A stretch of 64,000 nt of DNA from Asterias amurensis (Eukaryota; Echinodermata; Asteroidea; Forcipulatida; Asteriidae). Shown here one piece after another: positions 21,900 to 33,026 of this stretch. Under the pieces are notes generated by a model. It saw nothing but the letters and a program-made list of their open reading frames with translations. It was not told where the DNA came from and searched no databases. How positions within the stretch are numbered: the first letter of the stretch is position 1; every line of letters begins with the position of its first letter. Position numbers and translations under genes: made by a program. The stretch is taken from positions 13,619,501-13,683,500 of the forward strand of contig NC_092668.1 of NCBI RefSeq assembly GCF_032118995.1. The letters are read 5' to 3'.

Positions 21900-23460
21900 G
21901 CGTGGTTTCAATGAAATTGATTCACTGACAACTTTTCAAAAGTTTCCACTAGTCACAAACTTTCAAACCAATATTGATATAAACTCAATTTATTTATGGA
22001 TTTAAGTTAGCCAGTAAAGTAAAGTTTAATTCATGCCGTGTCATTTTTAATTTGTATACATTTACCTAAGACGACTCTTCTAACTGAAAAGCGCATCGAG
22101 TTGAAAATGCTTTTAAAACATTATCCAGTGTGGTGATTTAAAAGTTGAGTTGATTTATATTATTAAAAACAGGTAAGCCCTATCTATTTCCTTTCATCTA
22201 TTACACCGAAGCCCTGCTTAAAGTCGCAATTGAGTTATTGCTTGACATGACAACACTTTGCTAGAGGTTAAACACTGTACAAACGGTTTTTAATTATCAG
22301 GAAAGAAAGAAACTGTAATTCAACGTAACAATAATTACTACCAAAGCCTACATCTTATAAATATTCAAGTAAAAGTCACAATAATGACTTACAATTCATT
22401 TGAACTATAGCCCCCCTAATACAACTATCATGACTTGTTATCTATCATAGCAGTTTTTCGTAAATGAGATATACCGGTTCGTAATAATTATTACGATTAA
22501 TGCTTACTCGGTAGTGATATTCCTGGTAATTATTATAACTTTGTGTTCCCGTATTCTCCTGTCTTTTCAAAGCCCCTACGTAATTAATTGTCAGTGCTAA
22601 AAAGTATTGGTTTATTTTGAAATTGCTCGCGCCCGAACACTAAAACAAATTATTTAGATCTAAAAAGAACACAATTAGAAGGGCGTGTCCGGAACGGACC
22701 AAATATTAATAAATGACTTTGTGTCTCGGTTTCTGTTCACAGTATTTGGGCTTATTATTGTTGCTTTCTTCTGAAAAGAAAAAGGTTTTTAAAAAGGGGG
22801 AATTTATATAATTGTTTATGCTTGTTCGTGTTCTGTTTTAGCTCAATTATCTTTGATGGAATATATTTTTACAATAGCCAAGAGGTAACGAGAGACGAAT
22901 AAGCCCCATTAGTTGTCAGGGTGCCACTAGGCCAAAAGTCATGCGCAAAACAGGGTTATCATTCCATGCCCTCAAATTCTGTTTAATAATATTGTTCTGG
23001 GGTCATGCAATTAATTGTGTCGCTAGGGGCCTATAACAATTTATCACAACCTGGGTGCTATGTGCTTCAGCTTTTGAGGAGATGTGATAAATGTAGGCTT
23101 TGAGGTTGGTCCTATTTGGCTTGGGAAGTGAAAAAGTGATCATACTTGCAGCGGTTTAGGAAAAAACACAATATTTGCCTGTGGTTTTTTTCCGGGGTAT
23201 GGCCTAATTAGCAAAAATTCCGAAAAGCTGACCTGCCAAAAATTGAAAAGAAATCAGATGTTTTATTAGTTGTACGAAAATATATTTGATTGGTTTTCAA
23301 AGAGGTTCAGATACTTAAAATAGTTTTTAAAATAACTTTTGAATATTAATTAGCACAAGCACTGGTTGCGGCTATGAATCTATGAGCACCTTTTAGAGCT
23401 TTTTGGCGCCCTCCCGTGTTAACAAACTGAGATGCAAAACACTGGGTTGAACTTCTGCCT
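21900..23460. other. Intergenic, no gene seen
   Basis: AT-rich sequence on both strands without a coding-like frame, RNA gene or clear repeat family. Confidence 0.45.
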
Positions 23461-23463
23461 AAA

Positions 23464-23486
23464 TGCATATTCATGAATATGCAAAT
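23464..23486. promoter_or_regulatory. 20-bp palindrome overlapping an octamer motif upstream of POLR1H-like locus
   Basis: TGCATATTCATGAATATGCA (23464-23483) is a perfect palindrome and overlaps ATGCAAAT (23479-23486), the POU-factor octamer. It lies about 410 bases before the ATG at 23899. A promoter role is inferred from position only. Confidence 0.4.
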
Positions 23487-24366
23487 CACACTGTTTATTT
23501 GGAAAATAGTGCAAACACAGGGTAAGAAAACCTCCATTCATGATCCAACCAGTAGACAGTTTACCCAAAGCAGTTACGTTACAAAATATGAAGGGGTTGA
23601 ACTTTAGATGGTTTAATACAGAAAATAGTATTGGCTCAAAAATAAACACAACATTAAGACTGCAAGAGACCATGAAGAGACTAATCACAACTTGCGTATG
23701 CGTAATCACAACCATCCGTGGTTTAGCTTCATACGTCGTGTTGGTTATTATGCCTCAACAGAGGACGCGATTCCTATTTTTATACCTAGTCAGATACCCT
23801 AAACCAAATTCAACGCTGAATCATCGGATGAAGTCCAGCTTGATAAATCACGTGCGGCCCATTCAGAAACGCACGCTGGATTAAAATTTCTCAAAAACAT
23901 GGACGGAGAGGAGTCATCTGCTTCTTCAAGAGAATTTTGCCCGCAATTTGGCTCCATTTTACCGTTTCCTGAAAAAGGAACGGTAGTTATGAAATGCAAG
24001 ACTTATCCTCACAAAGTAAATGCAAAAAGTAAGTTTAGAATTAATGTATTTCTTGTGGAAACCGGAGCTTGTAAAGTTGTGTGCGATGGTCCCCTGGACT
24101 TGTGCGTTATTTGTAAAATGGGTAGGCGGGGTCGGGACGTATCTATATCTAGGGGGGTTGCATGAGGGGGGTTGGATGATCGCAACATACTTTGAATATT
24201 ATATTAAATACATTAATGCAAATTCAGCTCAATGACTTTGACTCTGATGATGTAAATGACATGTGACTGATAATTTGTAGTTTACAAAAAAAGTTGAATA
24301 TTTTTTTAGTATAACTATAAAATATAAAACAAAATATTAATAAATAAATAGTAGACATAGTTTTCA

Positions 24367-24500
24367 AGGATAACTTTCCGTATGGCGCCACCACTTTTTC
24401 ACTCATTTTTACAAAAAGGGATATATCAATCAGGTAAATTAGATACTATATTATTTTATTTCGAATGAAAAAGTGGTGGCGCCATACGGAAACTTTTCCG
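24367..24500. mobile_element. Hairpin MITE with TATGGCGCCACCACTTTTTC arms, copy 1
   Basis: The arms GGATAACTTTCCGTATGGCG and its near inverse CGCCATACGGAAACTTTTCC flank about 60 bases containing GGTAAATTAGATACTATA. It lies in POLR1H intron 1. Confidence 0.8.
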
Positions 24501-24718
24501 TTTTCAATATTAATTTTGTAATTTACATTAATCGGCCTACTTACTACTAGGCCTGTCTGTAAGATTAATGATTGCCTTTTATATCATCCTTTGTAATAAT
24601 TGCATCCCGGTGGCTCATCTGCTGTTGTTTAGTCATGTTATAATTTATAAAAATATATATACAAAATAAATAAATAATCTTTTTTAATTGTGGTAAAAAA
24701 ACCTAAAAGAAATACCCT

Positions 24719-24838
24719 TGGCACAACCACTTTTTCATTCGATATGAAATATTATAGTATCTAATTTACCTCAATGAGATATCTCTTTGTTTGTAAAAAT
24801 GAGTGAAAAAGTGATGGCGCCATACGGAAAGTTATCCC
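24719..24838. mobile_element. Hairpin MITE with GGCGCCATACGGAAAGTT arms, copy 2 (inverted)
   Basis: It is the same family as 24367-24500 but in the opposite orientation; the internal TATAGTATCTAATTTACC is the reverse of copy 1. Its left arm is more degraded than its right. Confidence 0.75.
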
Positions 24839-25739
24839 CATTGACTGTCTGACTTACTTTTTTGGAAATGAATGTTTCAGATTTTCAAATCTTATGATGA
24901 GGCATGGTCTGTGCTGTGCAACCTGCCGGTGCCGGGCACTCATGATTTCAAAATCAACCAAGACAAGTTAAAATAACCTTCCTTTCATTCACAGATTTGT
25001 TAACAAAATGTAACACTTGTGTAAAGTTGTGTTTATTAATATTATCAGTGAATTTTTTTATCTTTGTATCACTCAGTGGTGACCGCATATATCACTATCA
25101 TTAGCACAGACATCATATTTTTGAATGAATGAAAAGTCACTTTTTGTCTTCCTTCTCATTACAGCTGCATTACATGGTGTGGTCTATCATTCTTACCTGT
25201 GTCTCAACTCTTGCAAGAATGTTGACGGTCGTTACAAGGTTACAGCCAGAAAGACCTAGGACCACTGGTGAGTGAAACACTGGAGTTTTAGGCCAAGTTA
25301 AAAAAAAACATGTTTTTAGCGTCCCCTCCTGCTTCCTTTTTACATGCCGCCTCCTTTTTAATTTTTTACCTTTTTTTTATATTTTTTTTATGCACATAAA
25401 AAAAAAATTACGCAAATTTTTTTTAAAGGGTGTTTTTAAACGTTCTCAGCTAAAACAATCTGAATGTCTTGACCAATACGTTTCATTTATGTATTGTGTG
25501 TTTGAGCAGTAGAAAAAAAAAATGGATATTTGACATTTTAAAAAGAGTGGTGGCCATCTTAAAATAAAAAGCCCCTCCTCCTTCCCTTTTTTTGAGAAAC
25601 CCGGATGCTAAACATGTTTCTTTTTTTACTCGGCCTTATCTTAGGAAATGTCAAAATTGTTTAGGTTTATATCTTGATGTTTACGTACAGAAATGTTCGT
25701 ACTTTATGTTGTTTATTTGACTATACTACAACCACCAAA

Positions 25740-26860
25740 ACATTTTGTTTGTATTTTTTTCTTTCAGAGGTTTCATTATTTATATTTAACTGTGAATTAA
25801 TAAAAAAAGGTGTACAAAAAAAATCTGTGAAAAGGGTTCACCACCCACAACGAAACCTCTGGCAATTTCTAAAATTGGTTTATGAAAAAGATGCACAATA
25901 GATGAAATTTATTCAGTGATTTATTTCATATGGTTTCTTTTGAAGAATATAACCCCCAAAATATTTAGGTTATCGTTTTATTTTATTTCAGGAAAGAAAC
26001 AAAAAAACAAATCAGTGTAAAGTGTTTGCTACCTGTAGGGGAACCTATATGGTCAATATTATGAAATTGTTTGAAAGATAAATGCACAATTTTGGTTTGA
26101 ATAAAAGGTGGTTTATCATTTCGTAAATGTTGAAAAAAAAAGCAACCCCAAATTTCTTTGTTTGTACTTGTTATTTTATTTCAGAGGTTTTATCCCTCTC
26201 AGAAATCAGTGATCAAGGTTTGCCAACCGTAGGGGAAAGCTCTGGCCAATGTTTTAACTGCGTTTAATTGAAAAATGTACCAGCACTTCATTTTAACTGG
26301 CGATTTCTTTTATAATTTGGTAATTTTTGAAAATTACCCTCCCCTCCCCAAATATTTGGCTAGAAATAGTTTTGTATTATTTCAGAGGTTTTATATTAAA
26401 CACTGAAGAGCAAACTTCAGTGATATGGGTTCACCACCCATAGGGAAACCTCTGGCCAATTTTTTAACTGTTAGTTGGAAATTTTGCCACTTAATATTTA
26501 TTAGATGATTTATCATTTGGTAAGTTTTGAAAAACAAGCCTCCAAATATTTGGTTTTGTATTTTTAACTCTGAACACAGAAGAGCAAAAATTCAGTGACA
26601 AAGGGTTCGCCACCCGTGAGGAAACCCCTGGCCAATTTTTTAACTGTGTTTGATTGAAAATTGCGCCACTTCAAATTAAAAATTGACATTTGGTAATTTT
26701 AAAAAATAACGTAAGCCCCCCAAATATTTTGATATACGAATAGGTTCGTTTCATTTCAGAGGTTTTATATTTTACCTGTGAAAAAAATCGGTGGCAAAGG
26801 GTTCGCCACCCGTAAGGAAACCCCTGGCCAATTTTTTTGAAATGTTTTGGAAAAAAGCAA
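25740..26860 (+). repeat. Tandem repeat of about 190-200 bp in POLR1H intron 2 (six units)
   Basis: Each unit carries TTTCAGAGGTTTTAT, then GGGTTCGCCACCCGTAAGG and AAACCCCTGGCCAAT about 85 bases later, so the unit has inverted CAGAGGTTT/AAACCTCTG arms. Cores sit near 25840, 26030, 26220, 26430, 26610 and 26800, and the later units are the most alike. The same core recurs within the terminal-exon tandem units (28.25, 28.45, 29.05, 29.25, 29.87 and 30.47 kb). A related flank is present in reverse at 40180-40262. Confidence 0.85.
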
Positions 26861-27084
26861 ACCTTGTTGATGTATCGAAATCTTTACCTCGGATGGATTC
26901 ATCGCTACTGTGACAGTGTTTTGCTTCTTTCTGTTTTCTCAGCAAGTAGAACCAGTAGACCTATTTTGCTGAAACTTTCACAGTTTTATTTCATCTTAGG
27001 CGCTTTATCACAAATTTGTTTTTTCAATGCTTGGTTATTTTTCATCACTTCTTAATTTCATTTTTGTATCTGGTCTTGTTTCAG

Positions 27085-27978
27085 ATTGACAGGGCATGTG
27101 CCAAGTGCGGTCACGATGGACTTCATTTCCACACCAGGCAAACACGATCAGCTGATGAAGGACAAACCGTCTTCTATTTCTGCCCATCATGCAAGTAAGT
27201 TAATCACTACTTAAGCCTGGTTCATTCTTCCTGCAAATGCACAGTGAATTTTGGCAACACAGCCCTGTTTTCTGAGGGAATGTTTCGAAGGGGTTGTGAC
27301 ACAGTTCAACTGTTGCAAGTTAGTGACAACAAAATTTGCTTCGCATTCACAGGAAGTATGAACCGGGCTTTAGGCTTGTAGACCCTTTCAGGTTTATCAT
27401 ACAGTTTCCATAGATTGCACAGGGGTTAGTAGGTACCTGTGAGGGCAGAGATGGTTTTTGTGATTTATTTAGCTTGGCTGCACAGGCAGTTTATTCCCAA
27501 GGGAGCTGAGTTGGTTTGATGAATGAAGTAAATGGCCTAGTGAGTAGGGGTAAAATTGTTGAAGAGCAACGACTGTCACTGAATTACGGATTTCAGTGCT
27601 ATATGAGGATTAGTACAAGGAGAAATTCACTGTTTACATGACATGTGTAGAAAGCACAATATGGTTACAAGTGCAGCAATCAGCAAAACAGAAACAAACA
27701 AAACATGCAATTGGATCTTTAAGGATCTGCGGTGGATTTCACAAAGAGTTAAGACTAGTCTTATCTCAAGTTACTCGTCTAACTTGGGATTGTTAGCCTT
27801 AAGTTTTAAATGTCTCCTGGGACTAGTCCTAATATAGAACCTGTTCTAACTCTTTGTGAAATCGACCCCAGGATGGTTAGGGTCAAAGGTTCATTTTTTA
27901 TGTAACTTGTTATTTTTTATGTAATTTGTTATTTTTATTTTTTTTATTTACAGGCATCAAGAGATTGAGTACTCCTGA
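27085..27978 (+). CDS. POLR1H: POLR1H C-terminal zinc-ribbon exons
   Basis: Exon 27085-27194 encodes [20 protein letters not shown], then [17 protein letters not shown] codon split AA|G across the intron joins it to exon 27954-27978 (HQEIEYS, stop TGA 27976-27978). It contains the two CxxC pairs of a TFIIS-like ribbon and the invariant acidic hairpin DE in [11 protein letters not shown]. Splice sites are TGTTTCAG/GTAAGT and TTTACAG. The intron holds two MITEs. This half is under clear sequence constraint, unlike exons 1-2. Confidence 0.85.
27211..27372. mobile_element. Foldback MITE, AAGCCCGGTTCATACTTC family, copy 3
   Basis: It starts TTAAGCCTGGTTCATTCTTC and ends GGAAGTATGAACCGGGCTTT, in POLR1H intron 3. 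It is more diverged internally than the two ankyrin-intron copies. Confidence 0.75.
27731..27872. mobile_element. Foldback MITE, TTTCACAAAGAGTTAGGACTAG family, copy 2
   Basis: Inverted ends GGATTTCACAAAGAGTTA and TAACTCTTTGTGAAATCGAC. Its right half is carried into every downstream tandem unit, so it inserted before the duplications. Confidence 0.8.
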
Positions 27979-30930
27979 AGAGAATCAACATCTTCGGATC
28001 GGTCTACACTGAGAGGAACTCAAGGCAAGAGCTCACTGGAACAAGGAGATGAAATCACCACCGGTGACAACGACAACACTGACGACCTGATGCCAGAGAG
28101 ATGTCTTACTGATGAGGAGGCGGATTTTTTGACTGTGTTTATTCATTGAAAAATAAGGTGATTTATAAGTTTTGAAAAACAAGCCCCCAAATATTTGGTT
28201 TTATATTTTTAACTCTGAAAACAGAAGAGCATAAATTCAGTGATAAAGGGTTCGCCACCCGTAAGGAAACCCCTGGCCGATTTTTTAAACCATGTTTGAT
28301 TGAAAGTTGCGCCACTTGACTTGAAAGTTGACATTTGGTAAATTTGGAAAAATAACAAACCCTTCCAAATATTTTGATATACAAATAGGTTTGTTTTATT
28401 TCAAAGGTTTTATATTTTACCTGTGAAAACCGAGAGCAAAAATCAGTTACAAAGAGTTCGGTCCGTAAGGAAACGCCTGGCCAATTTATTTTAAATGTTT
28501 GGGAAAAAAAGCAAACCTAATTTGTTGATGTATCGCAATCTTTATCTTGGATGGATTCATCGCTACTGTGACAGGGTTTTGCTTCTTTCTGTTTTCTGAG
28601 CAAGTGGAACCAATTAACCTATTTTGCTGAAACATTCACTGTTTTATTTCATCTTTTTCTAACCATTTGTGAAATCGACCCCAGGATGGTTAGGGTCCAA
28701 GGTTCAGTTTTTATGTAAAAGTATTTTTATATTTATTTATTTATTTATTTACAGGCATCAAGAGATTGAGTACTCCTGAAGAGAATCAACATCTTCGGAT
28801 CGGTCTTCACTGAGAGGAACTCAAGGCAAGAGCTCACTGGAACAAGGAGATGAAATCAACACCAACGACGACCTGATGCCAAAGAGATGTCTTACTGATG
28901 AGGAGGCCGATTTTTTGACTGTGCTTATTCATTGAAAATTGCGCCACTTCATATAAGGTAATTTATAAGTTTTGAAAAACAAGCCCCCAAATATTTGGAT
29001 TAATATTTTTAACTCTGAAAACAGAAGAGCAAAAATTCAGTGACAAAGGGTTCGCCACCCGTAAGGAAACCCCTGGCCGATTTTTTAATCGTGTTTGACT
29101 GAAAAATTTCGCCACTTCAAATTGAAGTTGACATTTGGTAAGTTTTGAAAAATAACTTAAACCCCTCCAAAAATTTTGATGTACAAAAAGGTTCGTTTTA
29201 TTTCAGAGGTTTTATATTTTTCCTGTGATAACGGAGGAGCAAAAATCAGTGACAAAGGGTTCGTGTCCGTAGGGAAACCCCTTGCCAATTTGTTTTACAT
29301 GTTTGGGAAAAAAGCAAACATAATTTGTTGATGTATCGAAATCTTTACCTCAGATGGATTCATCACTACTGTGACAGGGTTTGCTTCTTTTTGTTTTCTC
29401 AGCAAGTAGAACCAATTAACCTTTTTTGCTGAAACTTTCACTGTTTTACTTCATCTTTCTAACTCTTTGTGAAATCGACCCCAGGATGGTTAGATTCAAA
29501 GGTTCATTTTTTATGTAAAAGTAATTTTATATTTATTTATTTTTGGATTTACAGGCATCAAAAGATTGAGTACTCCTGAAGAGAATCAACATCTTCAGAT
29601 CTGTCTACACTGAGAGGAACTCAAGGCAAGAGCTCACTGGAACAAGGAGATGAAAACAACACCGACGATGACGACGACGACGACAATGACGACCTGATGC
29701 CAGAGAGATGTCTTACTGATGAGGAGGCTGATTTTTTGACTGTGCTTATTCATTGAAAATTGCACCACTTCATATAAGGTAATTTATAAGTTTTGAAAAA
29801 CAAGCCCCCAAATATTTGGTTTTATATTTTTAACTCTGAAAACAGAAGAGAAAAAATTCAGTGACAAAGGGTTCGCCACCCGCAAGGAAACCCCTGGCCG
29901 ATTTTTTTTTTACATGTTTGGGAAAAAAAGCAAACATAATTTGTAGTATCGAAATCTTTACCTCGGATGGATTCATCGCTACTTGGACAGGGTTTGCTTC
30001 TTTCTGTTTTCTCAGCAAGTAGAACCAATTAACCTTTTTTGCTGAAACTTTCAAGGTATTCATCTTTCTAACTCTTTGTGAAATCGACCCCAGGATGGTT
30101 AGGTTCAAAGGTTCATTTTTTATGTAAAAGTAATTTTTTTTTTAATGTTCTTTTTTTGGATTTACAGGCATCAGGAGATTGAGTACTCCTGAAGAGAATC
30201 AACATCTTTGGATCAGTCTACACTGAGAGGAACTCAAGGCAAGAGCTCACTAGAACAAGGAGATGAAATCAACACCGACGATGACGACGACGACCTGATG
30301 CCAGAGAGATGTCTTACTGATCAAGAGGCTGTATTTTTGACTGTCCTTATTCCGTGAAAATTGCGCCACTTCATATAAGGTAATTTATAAGTTTTGAAAA
30401 ACAAGCCCCCAAATATTTGGTTTAATATTTTTAACTCTGAAAACAGAAGAGCAAAAATTCAGTGACAAAGGGTTCGCCACCCGTAAGGAAACCCCTGGTC
30501 GATTTTTTTTTACATGTTTGGGAAAAAAAGCAAACGCAATTTGTTGTATCGAAATCTTTACCTCGGATGGATTCATCGCTACTGTGACAGGGTTTGCTTC
30601 TTTCTGTTTTCTCAGCAAGTAGAATCAAGTAACCGTTTTTGCTGAAACTTTCAACGTATTCATCTTTCTAACTCTTTGTGAAATCGACCCCAAGATGGTT
30701 AGATTCAAAGGTTCATTTTTTATGTAAAAGTAATTTTTTTATTATTGTTCTTTTTTTGGATTTACAGGCATCAGGAGATTGAGTACTCCTGAAGAGAATC
30801 AACATCTTTGGATCAGTCTACACTGAGAGGAACTCAAGGCAAGAGCTCACTGGAACAAGGAGATGAAATCACCACCGACGACGACGACCACCTGATGCTA
30901 GAGAGATGCCATCCCAGTATGGGTACTTAA
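27954..30930 (+). repeat. Five tandem copies of the POLR1H terminal exon with flanks
   Basis: The terminal exon with its acceptor ACAG recurs at 27954-27978, 28755-28779, 29555-29579, 30168-30192 and 30768-30792, a spacing of 801, 800, 613 and 600 bases. Copies 1, 2, 4 and 5 encode HQEIEYS-stop; copy 3 reads HQKIEYS. Each copy carries the same downstream segment (GAATCAACATCTTCGGATC ... CTCACTGGAACAAGGAGATG) with a variable GAC/GAT run. Units 2-5 also contain the intron-2 core repeat and half of a MITE. Every copy is a potentially usable last exon. Confidence 0.9.
27979..28149 (+). other. In-frame open extension after POLR1H stop (56 codons)
   Basis: After TGA 27976-27978 the same frame stays open to TGA 28147-28149. 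The equivalent frames after the other copies end at 28933-28935, 29754-29756, 30355-30357 and 30928-30930 (51, 58, 54 and 45 codons). Copies differ in length only by whole codons. The peptide is Ser/Thr/Gly-rich, then Asp-rich, then MPERCLTDEEADFLTV-like. Translation is unproven. Confidence 0.35.
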
Positions 30931-31485
30931 ATAAGATAAGGATCCTTTATCACTGACAGTGCCATCAAGATTGTCTCTAGAAACAAAATGACATCAAAAT
31001 TTAGTCTGGTTCCTATTTTCAAACTTTGAGAGTTTCGATCGGGTCTCGATCGGTACAAGGGAACCAGACAAAATGGCCGAACTGTGGTAAAGGTGTTTTT
31101 AAACTGTCAGTGTTGCTTACATTTGTTTGTGTTATATAACACCCAAGCAGATCCTTGCCATTTGATTTGAGGATTGACCGTCGTGTGTTGGCAAATAAAA
31201 TTACTATTGCATGCTAAAGTCACTCAGCGTGCATTTTTGTTCCATCCGAAAGGTACTATTGTACGTGTCTTTGGTAACGCAGCAGTGTTACCGCAAGGCA
31301 CATTAATAGCGATTGGCGTCTGCGTATCCCAAAATAGCTGTACAGAACACACATTGTCAAACAGGCCGACCCAAAAGAAACGGATGTAATTTCACAATTA
31401 GAAATTGTAGGCCTACGCTTTGTTTGTTGTGAAAATTGTATCTTCCAATCAAAATGACAAAGATCTACTTGAATGTTATATAAAA

Positions 31486-31647
31486 CAAATAATGAATGTT
31501 TTTCATTCGTGCAAGGGTGCAAATATGTTCATTCATTAAAAGATGGAATGTTCCATTCAACTTGGCTCCGCTTCGATGAATAGAACATTCCATCTTTCAA
31601 CTAATGAACGTATTCGCACCATTGCACTCAAAAACATTCATTATTTG
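31486..31647. mobile_element. Hairpin MITE with CAAATAATGAATGTTTTT arms
   Basis: The arms CAAATAATGAATGTTTTTCA and AAAAACATTCATTATTTG are inverted, as are the internal AAAGATGGAATGTTCCATTC and GAACATTCCATCTTTC. It is a nearly full-length foldback. An AATAAA at 31194-31199 could end transcripts from the preceding locus. Confidence 0.8.
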
Positions 31648-31818
31648 TATAAAACAAGTATCTAAAACTTAGTTTCAAAAAAGAGTATCTAAAATTTCAG
31701 TTTTTACCTTCATGAATTGTTGTTATTGATTGGTCCTCCCCTTACCCCTGGGGTGGGTTGATTGATTGATTTTAAGAGCGAACGAGGCATAATATTTCTG
31801 TATTTTACATATATTGTC

Positions 31819-32185
31819 TTAAAGGCAGTGGACACTTGGTTATTACTCAAAATAAATATTATCATAAAACCTTTCTTTGTAACGAGTTATGAGGAGAGGT
31901 TGATAGTATAAAACATTTTGAGAAACAGCTCTCTCTGGAGTGACTTAGTTTTCGAGAAAGAAGTAATTTCCCATGAATTTGATTTTGAGACCTCAGATTT
32001 AGAATTTGAGGTCTCAAAATCCAGCATCTGGGAGCACACAACTTTGTGTGACCATGGTGCGACAAGAATTTTGACGATCGATTAAGCTCAAATTTTCACA
32101 GGTTTGTTATTTTATGCATATGTTGAGAAACATCAACTGTGAAGACAAGTCTTTGACAGATACCAATAGTGTCCAGTGTCTTTAA
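31819..32185. repeat. Dispersed repeat with TTAAAGGCAGTGGACACTTG ends, copy 2
   Basis: Ends TTAAAGGCAGTGGACACTTG and AGTGTCCAGTGTCTTTAA are inverted. Internal AAGCTCAAATTTTCACAGG matches the copy at 11088-11460. Confidence 0.65.
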
Positions 32186-32559
32186 TACATTTTATCGAGA
32201 CATCCCCACGAAACGAGTTCACAATACTTCGTACAAAATGCATTAATTTTTTATATAGAACGTTTGACTTTACTTTCCAAAATGCGAATTTAAAATATAT
32301 TTTTTTCTCCAAAACTCTCTTGGCAATTTTTTTTTAAAAACTTTGCTCACTTTAAAAAGTCTTCTTTTCTAGATTTTCCCAAGTTGGGAAAATTAGGAAA
32401 ACACAAATTTCTGTAAAATTTGCTTGTGACTCAAATTGTGGGAATGCCTCTGGTTCTATATTAAGACTTTGATGATTGTGACGCCAAGTACAACATGCAC
32501 TCAAGAACTAATCCAAGCGGAACACATCCTAAAGTTGTGTTCTTGGGACCAATCTTCAT

Positions 32560-32755
32560 GACATACAAGTACGTCATCATTTTAACTAAATTTATTCCTT
32601 TTTGATACGACATGTTTGGATAAGTGTCATGCACACCTGTCCAAACTCAAAATGAAATACGAGTACGTCATCAAGTTAACCAAATTTATTCATTTTAGGT
32701 ATGATGTGTTTGGATAAGTGTGATGCACACCTGTCCAAACTCAAAATAAAATTGA
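32560..32755 (+). repeat. Two-copy tandem duplication, about 95 bp
   Basis: Both copies contain AAGTACGTCATC- or GAGTACGTCATC-like starts, GTGTTTGGATAAGTGT-like cores and GCACACCTGTCCAAACTC. Confidence 0.7.
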
Positions 32756-33026
32756 TTAAAAAGTACAATATTTTTTACAAAACAGTCACAAACTTCATTT
32801 GAACATGTTTTTTCTTCTTCTTTACATTGCTGTGACAGTAATAATAAACAGTTTTAAATTTTATTGATTTTTTTTTTGCATCAGCTGATACAAAAAAAAA
32901 ACCTAATTTCAGAAATATTAACTTTTATTTCAACTCAAGGATAGTAAATGTTGTACTTGGCTGTTTTTATAATTTGAAAAAATATGTTGTAAAATAATTG
33001 GTTACCATTCATTAAATGCTGTAGAA

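Larger units (their letters stand above)
23899..27978 (+). pseudogene. POLR1H: POLR1H (RPA12, RNA polymerase I small subunit) locus with damaged N-terminal half
   Basis: Exons: 23899-24028 (donor AAAA|GTAAGT), 25165-25267 (CATTACAG acceptor, GTGAGT donor), 27085-27194 and 27954-27978. RPA12 is about 125 residues with an N-terminal zinc ribbon and a C-terminal TFIIS-type ribbon used in transcript cleavage and termination. The C-terminal half is intact. In exon 1 the first ribbon keeps C14 and C33 but has F17 and Y36 where the second cysteine of each CxxC pair should be; each is one base from TGT. Exon 2 read from exon 1 hits TAG after RYKVTARKT. Its last codons fit the family only in another frame (KDLGPL, running into [10 protein letters not shown]), so a 1-base frameshift lies inside. 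Either a pseudogene, a copy expressed only in part, or exon 2 carries an assembly error; the two cysteine changes argue against pure error. Confidence 0.6.
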
